Source of the DNA: Nitrospirae bacterium MYbinv3
GTDB taxonomy: Bacteria > Nitrospirota > Thermodesulfovibrionia > Thermodesulfovibrionales > Magnetobacteriaceae
Assembly: GCA_002753395.1 (NCBI GenBank)
Contig: PEAB01000005.1
Span: 1 to 64,000, forward strand
Direction of reading: 5' to 3'
Length of the DNA stretch: 64,000 bases
A program made the translations under genes and the position numbers. The notes beneath the pieces were generated by a model. It was not told the DNA's origin. It was given only the letters and a program-made list of their open reading frames with translations, and did not search any database. This document shows, piece by piece, positions 35,585-44,539 of the stretch (within the stretch, counting starts at the first letter, position 1; the number at the start of each line of letters is the position of its first letter).

Positions 35585-36002
35585 AAAAATCCTCCTTTGA
35601 AACTATTGTTCACCTTAGTTCTTAAGGCTTCTTGGCATTTACTTACTTTCTTAGTACAACTCATCTTGCTCCCTTTTCCACACACAAATCCATAAAAGTA
35701 GACATCTTCTTAACTTGTATCCATTCTTTAATACCTCCCTCTGACTTCATAAACTTACCCTCTTCCTCCCGTAGAGAAAGGAGGAAAAACCCAACAGTCC
35801 TACTAAACATACTTTCTTGCTCATAAATTTAATACTCCGCACCCATTATTTCTGCGCATAACAAAAGTATGTTAATAACTATACCATAGTGAATAGATCA
35901 ATTGCAACCTAATATTTAACACATCCAACATCAACATAATTTATCATACTCTTTTTTTCGATATCAGCCTCACTATGTACTTGCCCGAATACACTGTATG
36001 AC

Positions 36003-36032
36003 ATGATAACTGTAGCAATGTGTAAATGTCAA
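36003..36032 (-). promoter_or_regulatory. Candidate sigma-70 promoter with a long leader
   Basis: On the minus strand TTGACA (36032-36027), an 18-base spacer and TATCAT (36008-36003). If used for the large gene starting at 35584, it gives a leader of about 410 bases. That leader contains a 25-codon frame (ATG 35823, MSKKVCLVGLLGFSSFLYGR) whose reality I cannot judge. Otherwise 35585-36060 has no gene. I saw no known riboswitch motif there. Confidence 0.4.
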
Positions 36033-36091
36033 GAGGGACCCCGTCGGGGGGCGGGGTTGAATTTTCTATATTTAGAGTTTATAATATGCTA

Positions 36092-36569
36092 ATGATAGAA
36101 GCAATACCATCAAAATCAACTGAAGTATTAGAAAAGATGACCGGTCAAGCGGGGCATCCACGGATGTGATTAGAGCTCGTGAGAGTTGTCTTACAGATCT
36201 CATAGATTACAAATGGAAGGCAAGCAAAGACGATCTCATATCGGAGATGGAAAGGAAGTTTGCCACAAAGTCGGATCAGGCCATGTATGAAACCGAGGTC
36301 AAAGTGGCTATAGGTAAGATCAAAATGAGCGAATTATATCAGAAAGCAGCAAGATAACCGAGCGTATGACGTTGGAGATCGGTAAAGTAAACGAACGCAT
36401 AACTTCGGAGAGCGGCAAGATATTTGCCGAATTCAAGAGAATGGACGGGGAATTCAAAGTCTTACGGCTGGAACTTAAGCTAATGTTCCTGTTTATCATA
36501 TTTTTCTTGTTAATAACCAACCCCAGGGCACTCGATATAATCGCTAAGACGTTAGGGCTCGTGAAGTAA
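36092..36569 (+). pseudogene. Frameshifted small coiled-coil membrane protein
   Basis: Three frames together encode one plausible protein. ATG 36092 gives MIEAIPSKSTEVLEKMTGQ (stop at 36167). One frame over, 36140-36357 gives STDVIRARESCLTDLIDYKW and ATKSDQAMYETEVKVAIGKI. A further shift near 36345 gives ITERMTLEIGKVNERITSES, a coiled coil, and a C-terminal TM helix (LMFLFIIFFLLITNPRALDI). This layout resembles DUF1640/CCDC90-like coiled-coil proteins with a C-terminal anchor. Two frameshifts make it non-functional unless the sequence is in error. Confidence 0.55.
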
Positions 36570-36626
36570 GGTACACTCAAAGAGGTGGAGTAGATTAATT
36601 ATACTAAAAAATTGAACTGTATAATT

Positions 36627-36780
36627 TGCTATAGTTTTGCACTTTCTGGATTCCTGCTTACGCAGGAATGACATGGAACAGTTAAAAATGTCATTTGCTG
36701 TCATTCCCGTGAAAGCGGGAATCTACTTTCAAGAGTTGCATAAAATGCTGGTTTATAAAAAAGTGCAAAAGTATAGTAAT
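36627..36780. mobile_element. Small repeat element D with two TGGATTCC-type palindromes
   Basis: Outer inverted ends GCTATAGTTTTGCACTTT (left) and TACTATACTTTTGCACTTT (right, inverted). Inside, GGATTCCTGCTTACGCAGGA at 36648-36668 and CATTCCCGTGAAAGCGGGAA at 36703-36722 are each a hairpin, of the common bacterial intergenic palindrome type. It has no coding capacity. Confidence 0.65.
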
Positions 36781-36825
36781 TTGCTTAAAGACAAACTCAG
36801 CAGGAAGGAGCAGTTGCCATTATAG

Positions 36826-36966
36826 ATGCTATTGGCGAGATTGGATGTGTTACTATCGGAAACCAAATCCGGCCTCGCTAAATGTAAGCACCTTTACTGG
36901 ATAGGGCAAATAGCCGTCATGATTGTCATACTGAGAGTGTTTACTGCTGATCCAGTTGGGAAATGA
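36826..36966 (+). pseudogene. Possible gene fragment, C-terminal anchor of a coiled-coil protein
   Basis: A 46-codon frame: MLLARLDVLLSETKSGLAKC, then a hydrophobic WIGQIAVMIVILRVF. It looks like the last part of a DUF1640-like protein (LD-x-x-LSETKS before a TM). There is no suitably spaced ribosome binding site. It may be debris related to the broken gene at 36092-36569. Confidence 0.3.
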
Positions 36967-36986
36967 AATGACACATTTGGCACAAA

Positions 36987-38936
36987 TTGATAGGTTTTAT
37001 CCATAAACCAATAATAAGCATCCTGCTTATAGTAATCATTGGACTCTTGTCTTATTCCAATACATTTAAGGGGCCTTTTGTCTTTGATGACACCCCAAAT
37101 ATTGTTGAAAACCCGCTGATTAAAGACCTCCGGTACCTTACTGACACATCTACCGTTGACAACAGCAGCATCAGTCGGGAGATGAAGGATTTTTTTAGAC
37201 CCAGACTGCTTGGTTATCTCACCTTCACCTTGAATTACAAACTAAACGGCCTTGACACAACAGGCTACCACGTCTTCAACACAGTGATTCACCTCATCAA
37301 CGCCATCCTCATCTACTGGCTGGCGCACCTTATATTTACTACACCCTTCTTCTTGGAAGACAACAGACACAAAAATTCCCTTCCGACAAATGAGCATGAT
37401 AAAACTAGGGTATATAACTTCATAGCTTTGATGAGCGCCCTTGTCTTTGTAAGCCACCCCATCCAGACACAGGCGGTCACATACATCGTTCAGAGATTTG
37501 CCTCTTTAGCTACGTTGTTTTACCTTCTTTCCTTGACACTGTACGTAAAAGCAAGACTCACAGAGACAGGGAGAACAGCGTATGTATTATGCATGCTGTC
37601 AACCTTATCAGCAATATTCGCTATGAAGACAAAGGAGATCGCTTTTACTATACCATTTACTATAACCATGCTTGAGCTAATGTTTTTTAAAGGCAACATA
37701 AAAAAGAGACTTACATATATAATGCCCATTGCCCTTACACTGCTCATTATACCGGTTTCACACATGGGAAATGTAGACAACATAACGGGGTTAAATAGAC
37801 TTGACGAGGCAATGAAGGCGGCAAGCGATAAGAGTATGTCAAGATGGCAATACCTGATTACACAGTTCAGGGTAATGGTGACATACATTCGTCTGATGCT
37901 TCTGCCAGTAAACCAGAATATCGACTACGACTATACCATTTATAAGACGTTCTTAACACCAGAGGTTGCGATATCTTTCTTGTTACTGCTTTCACTCTTT
38001 GCCCTGAGTCTATACCTCTATCGTCTCTCTGTCAAACAGACAAAGACAAACAACAGCCTGTTAAGGCTGATATCTTTTGGAATACTCTGGTGGTTTATCA
38101 CATTATCGGTAGAATCAAGTATAATTCCAATTAGGGATGTAATATTTGAGCATAGAGTATATCTGCCATCAATTGGCTTTATTTTTGCCCTGATATCATC
38201 CTTCTTCATTATACACAACACATTTTTTGGCACAAAAGCGGCAACTCAGGGAATACTTCTTGCAGTCTCAATCGTTATAATCCTTTCTGCCGCAACATAC
38301 AAGAGGAATTATATTTGGCAAGACGAGGTTCGGCTATGGGAGGATACAGTACAAAAGAGTCCCAACAAGATACGTCCTCACAACAGCCTTGGAGGCGTTT
38401 ACATGAGACATGGCAGGTTTGACGACGCCATCAAAGAGTATAAAGCAGCTTTAACAGTTGAACCCGGCTACGCCGAGACATATTTTAATATCGGCTGCGT
38501 CTATTCGGCCACAGCAAGGGTGGAGGAGGCCGTAAAGGCATACAAAACCGCGATCGAACTGAACTCGAACTACGCTGAGGCACACAACAATCTTGGGGCA
38601 ATCTATGACGATTTAGGCCGCTTAGAGGAGGCCGTATCGCACTACACCACAGCCATTGCAATCTCCAAAAACTTTGCCGAGGCTCATAACAATCTCGGCA
38701 AGGCATACGACAAACAAGGCCGTCAGCATGACGCCATCAACGAGTTTAAAGCCGCCTTACGCCTTAAACCTGACTACCCAATGGCTTACAACAACCTCGG
38801 CAACGTCTACTTCAAACAAGGGCGTTTTGATGAGGCCGCCAGCCATTATAATGCCGCTCTACAGATTGACCCCAATTTCTCTCTGGCGCGACAGAACCTG
38901 GAGTTGCTGCCATCTTCTCACTTGATACCAAGGTAG
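36987..38936 (+). CDS. TMTC-like polytopic membrane protein with C-terminal TPRs (paralog)
   Basis: A 649-residue protein and paralog of the one at 22585-25041. TM helices fill the first 450 residues, with FDDTPNIVENPLIKDLRYL after TM1 (the acidic FDD loop of the GT-C/TMTC group) and HPIQTQAVTYIVQRFASLAT. Five to six TPRs follow (EPGYAETYFNIGCVYSATA, NSNYAEAHNNLGAIYDDLG). It is probably an inner-membrane glycosyltransferase-like enzyme with periplasmic or cytoplasmic TPRs. The start is TTG 36987 (no ATG nearby upstream), which aligns with the paralog's MIG. It precedes the convergent sugar-nucleotide genes by four bases. Confidence 0.8.
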   Translation: MIGFIHKPIISILLIVIIGLLSYSNTFKGPFVFDDTPNIVENPLIKDLRYLTDTSTVDNSSISREMKDFFRPRLLGYLTFTLNYKLNGLDTTGYHVFNTVIHLINAILIYWLAHLIFTTPFFLEDNRHKNSLPTNEHDKTRVYNFIALMSALVFVSHPIQTQAVTYIVQRFASLATLFYLLSLTLYVKARLTETGRTAYVLCMLSTLSAIFAMKTKEIAFTIPFTITMLELMFFKGNIKKRLTYIMPIALTLLIIPVSHMGNVDNITGLNRLDEAMKAASDKSMSRWQYLITQFRVMVTYIRLMLLPVNQNIDYDYTIYKTFLTPEVAISFLLLLSLFALSLYLYRLSVKQTKTNNSLLRLISFGILWWFITLSVESSIIPIRDVIFEHRVYLPSIGFIFALISSFFIIHNTFFGTKAATQGILLAVSIVIILSAATYKRNYIWQDEVRLWEDTVQKSPNKIRPHNSLGGVYMRHGRFDDAIKEYKAALTVEPGYAETYFNIGCVYSATARVEEAVKAYKTAIELNSNYAEAHNNLGAIYDDLGRLEEAVSHYTTAIAISKNFAEAHNNLGKAYDKQGRQHDAINEFKAALRLKPDYPMAYNNLGNVYFKQGRFDEAASHYNAALQIDPNFSLARQNLELLPSSHLIPR

Positions 38937-38940
38937 TGAT

Positions 38941-40539
38941 TCAACCCTTTGAAGTCAGTTTAATTATCTCAGAGGCCACGTTCTCAGCACCATTGTCAAG
39001 ACAGGTCGGGTCAAACTCCTTGTAGGCCTCATAAAAGAGTTGAGTCGGCATTCGATCTTGATCCGTTAAAGAAAGCAGCGCAGGTACAGTACCTAAGTAT
39101 ATGGCCTCATATGCAGCCACACCTAGTGTAGTTACGAGTATCTTTGCTGTTGCAAGCTGCTTTGGAAACTCAACATCGTAGCCGCTAAAATCTTTTATCG
39201 TAAACCGTAAATCTGCCTTTTTCAACCTCTCAGGCAAAAGGCTCATTATTGGTTCGCCGTAACTGTATATAACCATCACGTCGTCTTTGTTTATGGATAA
39301 CGGTTTGACCTTTTTTATCTCATCTCGTATGACGATAAACTCCTTACCCCCTTTGACGTTTGGCGCATCATAGATGTAGTCGTAGAGATGGGGTGCAATT
39401 ACTAGGTCTGCCTCAAGGCTGCCATTTGTCGTGTTGCCTATAACAACTGTTCTTACGTCCATGGATGTACTTAATCCCGATAAAAAGCCACAAGGCATAT
39501 CAAAGGCTGCATTTACATCGAAAATTACCGTGTCGTACTGAAATTTGGCGTAGACCTCGGATAACCTATCATAAGTACCGATAAAGGTGGTAACCCCTCT
39601 GGTCTCAAGAAACTCCCTTGCCTTCTCTTCAGACACCAAAAACCTTACTCCCGCACCGAATCGATCCATAAGCACCCTTGCCACCTCCGATCCCCTTAAC
39701 AGGTTGTCATAGCCATCCCCTTGAAGCATTGCTGCGTAGTAGAGGACATTGACAGAGGGGGCGTTGTACGTCTTTTGGTGCACCGATGCGTTAATCTCCT
39801 TGAACTGGGGTTGTGCGTTTAGCAGCTCTATTACGTCTTCAAGGTTAAACCCCTTACCGGCGTCCTTCAAAGCGTCGTAGACTCGATTCATAAACTCAAG
39901 GTCAGAAGGGGTATCTACTGAGATCCTATGTTTTACGCTATAAAACACATCTCTATCCCTGACACTGGCTATTTTTGCATGACTAAACTTTTCAGGATAG
40001 ACATTTTGTACGTAAACCGGAAAGTGGTGCTCTCTCAGGTACGGAGTATCCGATACCCTATCGGCATACACCCACAGCCACCGTTTGGCAGCCAATATGC
40101 CTTCGTGAATAGGAAAGCCATCATTAACCGGCTCAAAGACAACATACGCTGCATCATAGAGATAGTCAGTGAGGCTGTCAATCATTAGATCTATTGTTGG
40201 CGGATTAAGCAGCGGGCAGTCGCCGCTTGCAAGGACACAGATATCGGCTTGATAAAGTTCAGCGGCCCTCGTGAGCCTCCCCACTACGTCATTTACATCG
40301 CCATCGTAAATGAACAACTCAACCGCCTCGTTACTGGCAAAATCGATCAACTCCTGGCTCTCCGACTCATTGGGCGCACATATGACGATCTGGCTAACGT
40401 TCCTGCACTCCTTCAGCCTGTAGATTACCCACGAAAGTAGCATCTTGTCCCCTATAGGCTTAAAATGCTTCTTAGGAAGCCTGGTTGACGTAAGTCGAAC
40501 CGGCACAAAAGCAACCACTTTATCTTCAGTAATCATCAC
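38941..40539 (-). CDS. Cytidylyltransferase-PseG/SpsG-like fusion (nonulosonate pathway)
   Basis: A 532-residue two-domain enzyme. Residues about 5-245 are an SpsF/NeuA-type cytidylyltransferase (VPVRLTSTRLPKKHFKPIGD, SGDCPLLNPPTID, ISVDTPSDLEFMNRVYDAL). Residues about 260-530 resemble SpsG/PseG UDP-sugar hydrolases of GT-B fold (FDVNAAFDMPCGFLSGLS, VTTLGVAAYEAIYLGTVP). The pair would cleave the UDP-sugar and activate the nonulosonic acid with CTP, as in pseudaminic or legionaminic acid synthesis, here in one chain. pseC and pseB homologs lie upstream on the same strand. The exact sugar cannot be told. ATG 40539 or 40536. Confidence 0.78.
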   Translation of the reverse strand: MMITEDKVVAFVPVRLTSTRLPKKHFKPIGDKMLLSWVIYRLKECRNVSQIVICAPNESESQELIDFASNEAVELFIYDGDVNDVVGRLTRAAELYQADICVLASGDCPLLNPPTIDLMIDSLTDYLYDAAYVVFEPVNDGFPIHEGILAAKRWLWVYADRVSDTPYLREHHFPVYVQNVYPEKFSHAKIASVRDRDVFYSVKHRISVDTPSDLEFMNRVYDALKDAGKGFNLEDVIELLNAQPQFKEINASVHQKTYNAPSVNVLYYAAMLQGDGYDNLLRGSEVARVLMDRFGAGVRFLVSEEKAREFLETRGVTTFIGTYDRLSEVYAKFQYDTVIFDVNAAFDMPCGFLSGLSTSMDVRTVVIGNTTNGSLEADLVIAPHLYDYIYDAPNVKGGKEFIVIRDEIKKVKPLSINKDDVMVIYSYGEPIMSLLPERLKKADLRFTIKDFSGYDVEFPKQLATAKILVTTLGVAAYEAIYLGTVPALLSLTDQDRMPTQLFYEAYKEFDPTCLDNGAENVASEIIKLTSKG

Positions 40540-40540
40540 A

Positions 40541-40756
40541 CTACATTATTGCAACCTCAAGCGGGATTGAATGAACACTCTCAGGTCTCTCTTTCTTGAG
40601 ATAATTTAATTTTTCAAAGCCAATTATTTCGCCGTCCTCGTCCTTTTTTATAATCGTACCACCGCCGATCTCTTCATTTATACATGGTCTTGGTGTAGAA
40701 AACCAGACATCAAGGGTGTTTCCAACTCTATCGTAAGTTATTGTTATCTTTTCCAC
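40541..40756 (-). CDS. DUF2283 protein
   Basis: A 71-residue protein that fits DUF2283 throughout: ITITYDRVGNTLDVWFS, then a middle GTIIKKDEDGEIIGFEKL and the end PLEVAIM. The family is small and of unknown function, and often sits next to a DUF4258 gene in toxin-antitoxin-like pairs. It overlaps the previous gene's end by 13 bases and ends two bases before the nonulosonate fusion gene starts. Confidence 0.8.
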   Translation of the reverse strand: MEKITITYDRVGNTLDVWFSTPRPCINEEIGGGTIIKKDEDGEIIGFEKLNYLKKERPESVHSIPLEVAIM

Positions 40757-40971
40757 ACAGTTTCTCCTTCCTTAGCCTTATCGGTTATATACGCTGTAAT
40801 TATGAATCCATCACCGTTTAGATACCTTGTCACTATGCAAAGGAAATACTTTTCCAACGGTAAATAGTGAAGATACACATGTCGATCATCCAGACTCCTC
40901 CTGACCTCCACAGGATTAACAAGACATTCCCTCACTTTCTCTTCTTTTTCATATATCTCAGGATGTTTCAC
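40744..40971 (-). CDS. DUF4258-like small protein, possible toxin partner
   Basis: A 75-residue protein: HPEIYEKEEKVRECLVNPVE, LDDRHVYLHYLPLEKYFLCI, and a FIITAYITDKAKEG ending. The late T-A-Y strand followed by K-x-G-x-x-x-W is typical of DUF4258, a RelE-like fold. With the overlapping DUF2283 gene it forms a two-gene unit. Function is inferred from pairing only. Confidence 0.65.
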   Translation of the reverse strand: MKHPEIYEKEEKVRECLVNPVEVRRSLDDRHVYLHYLPLEKYFLCIVTRYLNGDGFIITAYITDKAKEGETVWKR

Positions 40972-41001
40972 CTTCGTGATTAATTCCCAATGATTTCGTG
41001 T

Positions 41002-41133
41002 GGGTGCATAAGAATTTCATGGGGGACAATAAAATTAATGGGGTCAAGGGGACTGGTCCCCTTGTGGGTGGGTCTGAGGAAGGGCAAAGCCCTCCATTCT
41101 ATTCAAAAATCCCCACGACTTTCTTATGCACCC
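41002..41133. mobile_element. Small repeat element C (copy 2) carrying repeat R
   Basis: Bounded by GGGTGCATAAGAATTTCATG at the left and, inverted, GGGTGCATAAGAAAGTCGTG at the right (3 mismatches in 23 positions). The inside is a plus-oriented R copy: GGGGTCAAGGGGACTGGTCC at 41039 and the GGGCAAAGCCC palindrome near 41083-41093. It separates the pseC-side genes from the DUF4258 pair. No gene is seen in 40972-41210. Confidence 0.7.
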
Positions 41134-41210
41134 CTCCACTGCCCTATCCATATAACTCTAAGCCACTCGCATTCATATGAGGATTCTAATGAAGGCTAAG
41201 TCCTTTGCAT

Positions 41211-42392
41211 TCACGCTGCTATCCCTGCCATCACCGTGTACACCCTCTCTATAACGCTTCTTACCTGTTCATCAGAGAGCGCCGGGTAAATCGGCAGGCT
41301 TATCTCTCTCTGATAGAAGTCCTCAGCAACGGGACACAGGTTGTCCTCATATCCCCGTGCCTTATAGAATGGATGTTGATAAACCGGCACATAGTGTACT
41401 GCAACACCAACGCCGGCCTTTTTTAATCTGTTAAACAACTCCGCCCTTTTCCCTTTATACTTGTCCTTTAGCCTTATGGAATAGAGGTGATAGGCGCTGT
41501 ATGCGTAGTCCTTTTCCACGGGGGGATAGAAGTAAAGGTTATCGCTAAAGGCATAGGTATAGGTCTTTGCGATCTGTCTTCTCCTTTCAATAAACCGGTC
41601 GAGCTTGCTCAACTGCGAAAGACCAAGCGCCGCTTGAAAGTCCGTCATAATATAGTTGTACCCCACAGACTGCATCTGATACAGCCACGGTTCGTTGTCT
41701 TTTGGCATGTCTTTATTGATACCGTGCTGCCGAAACAATCTGAGTTTGTCATAAAATACCTTATCGTTAGTTACAACTGCCCCGCCCTCACCAGTTGTTA
41801 TTGCCTTTACAGGGTGAAAGCTGAACACCGACATATGGGCGTGTTGACAAGAGCCAACACGTGTATAATGTCCGGTTTCTGAGTTCAAGTGTGCTGCCCT
41901 GTACTTGGCGCCAAGGGCATGACAGGCATCCTCTACGACAATCAGATTGTGTCTGTTGGCTAACTCAAACAAAGCTAAACTCTGCACCGGATGACCGGCA
42001 AAAAGTACTGGCACAATCAACTTAGTCTTTCCAGTGATCATGGCCTCTACCTTTGAGACATCAATGTTGCCGGTATCGTATTCAATATCTGTAAAAACCG
42101 GCTTTGCAGATAAATACACACCAGCATTTGCCGTTGCCGCAAACGTAGTAGGACTTGTTATAAACTCATCGCCCCGCTCCAATCCTGCGGCAAAATATGC
42201 ACTGTGCAAGGCAGATGTTCCAGAGTTAAAGACCACGGCATAGGAGGCTCCAACGCTGGCTGCTAGGTTCTCTTCAAATGCCTCGGTCTTTCTACCCCTG
42301 GTTATGAAGTCAGAGCGTAAGACCTTTACGACCTCGGCTATGTCGTCCTCGTCTATAGTCTGCTTCCCATAAGTAATGTAGTCTAAGGACAT
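41211..42392 (-). CDS. pseC: PseC-like UDP-sugar aminotransferase (DegT/DnrJ/EryC1 family)
   Basis: A 393-residue PLP enzyme. It starts with IDEDDIAEVVKVLRSDFITRG and has NSGTSALHSAYFAAGL, VVEDACHALGAKY (PLP-binding Asp), and FSFHPVKAITTGEGG with the Schiff-base Lys. In the pseudaminic acid pathway it transaminates the 4-keto sugar made by PseB, using glutamate. It starts 16 bases after pseB. The length and the PVYQHPFYKARGY segment favour PseC over other DegT enzymes. Confidence 0.88.
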   Translation of the reverse strand: MSLDYITYGKQTIDEDDIAEVVKVLRSDFITRGRKTEAFEENLAASVGASYAVVFNSGTSALHSAYFAAGLERGDEFITSPTTFAATANAGVYLSAKPVFTDIEYDTGNIDVSKVEAMITGKTKLIVPVLFAGHPVQSLALFELANRHNLIVVEDACHALGAKYRAAHLNSETGHYTRVGSCQHAHMSVFSFHPVKAITTGEGGAVVTNDKVFYDKLRLFRQHGINKDMPKDNEPWLYQMQSVGYNYIMTDFQAALGLSQLSKLDRFIERRRQIAKTYTYAFSDNLYFYPPVEKDYAYSAYHLYSIRLKDKYKGKRAELFNRLKKAGVGVAVHYVPVYQHPFYKARGYEDNLCPVAEDFYQREISLPIYPALSDEQVRSVIERVYTVMAGIAA

Positions 42393-42408
42393 TACACGCT
42401 CACGTAAG

Positions 42409-43407
42409 TTAGAAGTGCTTTAACCACTCAGCCATCTGTTCAACTGTTAGATAGCATTCGTTCTTATCGCTTCTGTATACATAGTTGTCGGGAAGTCGTC
42501 TGCAATACTTATATTTCCTGATATCTTTAGAGTCAAAATGCAGTTCAGGCAGTATCACGTAAAGTATCTTTCCGTTGAGTTCATACTCAATGGCTGTACC
42601 AGACTCATCGCTAGCTATGAGGGTTTCATGAATCTTTTCACCAGGACGGCAGCCGACAATCTTTATCTTGCAATTTGAAGAGATGGCCTCCACCAGGTCT
42701 GTTATCTTCATACTTGGTATTTTTGGCACGAAGACCTCTCCTCCTACAGACTCAACCAGTGTTGTAGTGACCAGTTCTACGGCCTCCTCTATGGTAATCC
42801 AGAACCTGGTCATTCGTTCATCCGTAACAGGGAGTTCGGTTGCCCCCTCTCTGATCAGCTTTAGGAACAGGGGGATAACGCTGCCCCTGCTGGCCACGAC
42901 GTTACCATATCGAACGACAGAAAATCTGGTCTCTTTTGCCCCAACGTAGGCGCTTGCCGAGACAAAAATCTTCTCCATAGCCAGTTTTGTAGCGCCATAG
43001 AGGTTTATCGGGCTTACTGCCTTATCTGTCGACAACGCTATGACCTTCTTTACCCCGTTGTCTATGGCTGCCTCGACAATGTTTTGAGCTCCTATGATAT
43101 TCGTCTTGACAACCTCAAAGGGATTATACTCGGCCGCCAAGACGTGCTTGAGGGCAGCTGCGTGGATCACGTAATCTACACCGTTAAACGCCCTGTACAA
43201 CCTCTCTCTGTCCCTAACGTCACCTATGAAATACCGTATAGGATAGCGCTCACGGGGATAGACAAAGGACATCTCGTGTTGTTTATGCTCATCTCTACTA
43301 AAGATTATGAGTTTCTTGACCTTATAATTCTTAAATACGTACTCGGCATACTTTTTACCGAAAAACCCTGTCCCTCCGGTAATGAGGATCGTTTTTTCAT
43401 CTAACAT
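42409..43407 (-). CDS. pseB: PseB-like UDP-GlcNAc 4,6-dehydratase
   Basis: A 332-residue short-chain dehydrogenase-fold enzyme. TGGTGFFGKKYAEYVF is the NAD(P)-binding loop, GDVRDRERLYRAFNGVDYVIHAAALKH the next core, and LYGATKLAMEKI the active-site Y-x-x-x-K equivalent. It carries out the first step of pseudaminic acid synthesis from UDP-GlcNAc in the cytoplasm. It is followed directly by pseC and preceded by a secreted protein gene 11 bases away. Flagellin of many bacteria carries this sugar, which fits the flagellar genes nearby. An FnlA-type C-terminal difference cannot be excluded. Confidence 0.88.
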   Translation of the reverse strand: MLDEKTILITGGTGFFGKKYAEYVFKNYKVKKLIIFSRDEHKQHEMSFVYPRERYPIRYFIGDVRDRERLYRAFNGVDYVIHAAALKHVLAAEYNPFEVVKTNIIGAQNIVEAAIDNGVKKVIALSTDKAVSPINLYGATKLAMEKIFVSASAYVGAKETRFSVVRYGNVVASRGSVIPLFLKLIREGATELPVTDERMTRFWITIEEAVELVTTTLVESVGGEVFVPKIPSMKITDLVEAISSNCKIKIVGCRPGEKIHETLIASDESGTAIEYELNGKILYVILPELHFDSKDIRKYKYCRRLPDNYVYRSDKNECYLTVEQMAEWLKHF

Positions 43408-43418
43408 TTAATTAATCT

Positions 43419-44441
43419 CTAATACCTGCCTGCACACCTTAATACCCCAGTTGGGGTGATGGACATATCAATCATGTTAAACCTGACCTCTACTTCCTTG
43501 ATGACGTCCAGGCCATCCCTTTTGGCATCAAAGGCCTCTTTCTTGTTTGGGCAGGCGGTTATGTTATCAACGTGCCCCTTCTCCGTATAATAAACGACAT
43601 TATCACGGTGTTGGATTCCAATTGGTTCTGAGGCCTGAGCCTTGTGAATAGACCTCTTACTATGGATGTTAAACACCTCAAGCACACGTGCCTCGTCTGT
43701 TTTTATATAAACAAATAGTTTATCACCCAATATTCCATAGAACTTACCTGTATCCCTTAGTACAAAGTGGGGGGTCATCGGGTTTAGGTTGTTGTACACC
43801 ATTATCACTTCAGAGTCCCTGCCAGCGTCTGGTTCAACGTAGACGGTGTATCTACTAAATGCATAACACCTCTCATCCCCTCTTCCTTTGCATGGTCTTG
43901 GCGCCTCAGAGAAGTTCACCACAGGTCTGGAGTCGTGATATCTTGCGCCTTCAACCACACTAAAGGGTGCAAGTTGCTCTAGAACATCACGGAGATGGAT
44001 TGGGGGAGGGGGTGCAATGGCCTCCGGAGTATCCACGGCAGTAGTAAGGGCAAAGTCAAAGACACTGCGTCCTTCCCTGATTATATGTCCTCTCAGTACA
44101 TTACCTTCACAATTATCGGCATTAGCATCCCATATCTCGTTATCTGTGGTGTTTGTTATTTTCACCCAGTTCTTACCATAGTCGCCAAAGAGGTTTATCT
44201 CTTGATCTGAACTCTTGGCGTACTGGATAATAAGCCTGGCGTTATTGCGCGGTGTATCGGTAAACATAAACCATCCGGTATTGCGCACTTCACCGTTTTT
44301 ATACACTGTCCACGGGACTTTGACGTTCTTCTTTATGACAACCAGGCATTGCGCTGATGACTGGCTAACAAGACCAAATAAAACCGTAGCCGCCAGCATA
44401 CATATGGCAGCTGCAAACCTCTGTAAAACCTTATAGCTCAT
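43419..44441 (-). CDS. Secreted protein of unknown function
   Basis: A 340-residue exported protein. Signal peptide at about 9-30 (cut after SSA). The mature part is beta-rich with eight or so cysteines: VVIKKNVKVPWTVYKNGEVR, NWVKITNTTDNEIWDANADN, ending in ITPTGVLRCAGRY. No family is recognised. It lies 11 bases upstream of pseB on the same strand, so it is probably co-transcribed, but nothing links it to sugar synthesis. AGGAGG precedes ATG 44441. Confidence 0.7.
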   Translation of the reverse strand: MSYKVLQRFAAAICMLAATVLFGLVSQSSAQCLVVIKKNVKVPWTVYKNGEVRNTGWFMFTDTPRNNARLIIQYAKSSDQEINLFGDYGKNWVKITNTTDNEIWDANADNCEGNVLRGHIIREGRSVFDFALTTAVDTPEAIAPPPPIHLRDVLEQLAPFSVVEGARYHDSRPVVNFSEAPRPCKGRGDERCYAFSRYTVYVEPDAGRDSEVIMVYNNLNPMTPHFVLRDTGKFYGILGDKLFVYIKTDEARVLEVFNIHSKRSIHKAQASEPIGIQHRDNVVYYTEKGHVDNITACPNKKEAFDAKRDGLDVIKEVEVRFNMIDMSITPTGVLRCAGRY

Positions 44442-44539
44442 AATAATCCTCCTTATTTAACCTTTTCTACTTTCAGCCACTAAATGAACTTATTTACATT
44501 TTACAACTTCTAGCACGGTTTAATCTATAGTCCTTTTTT

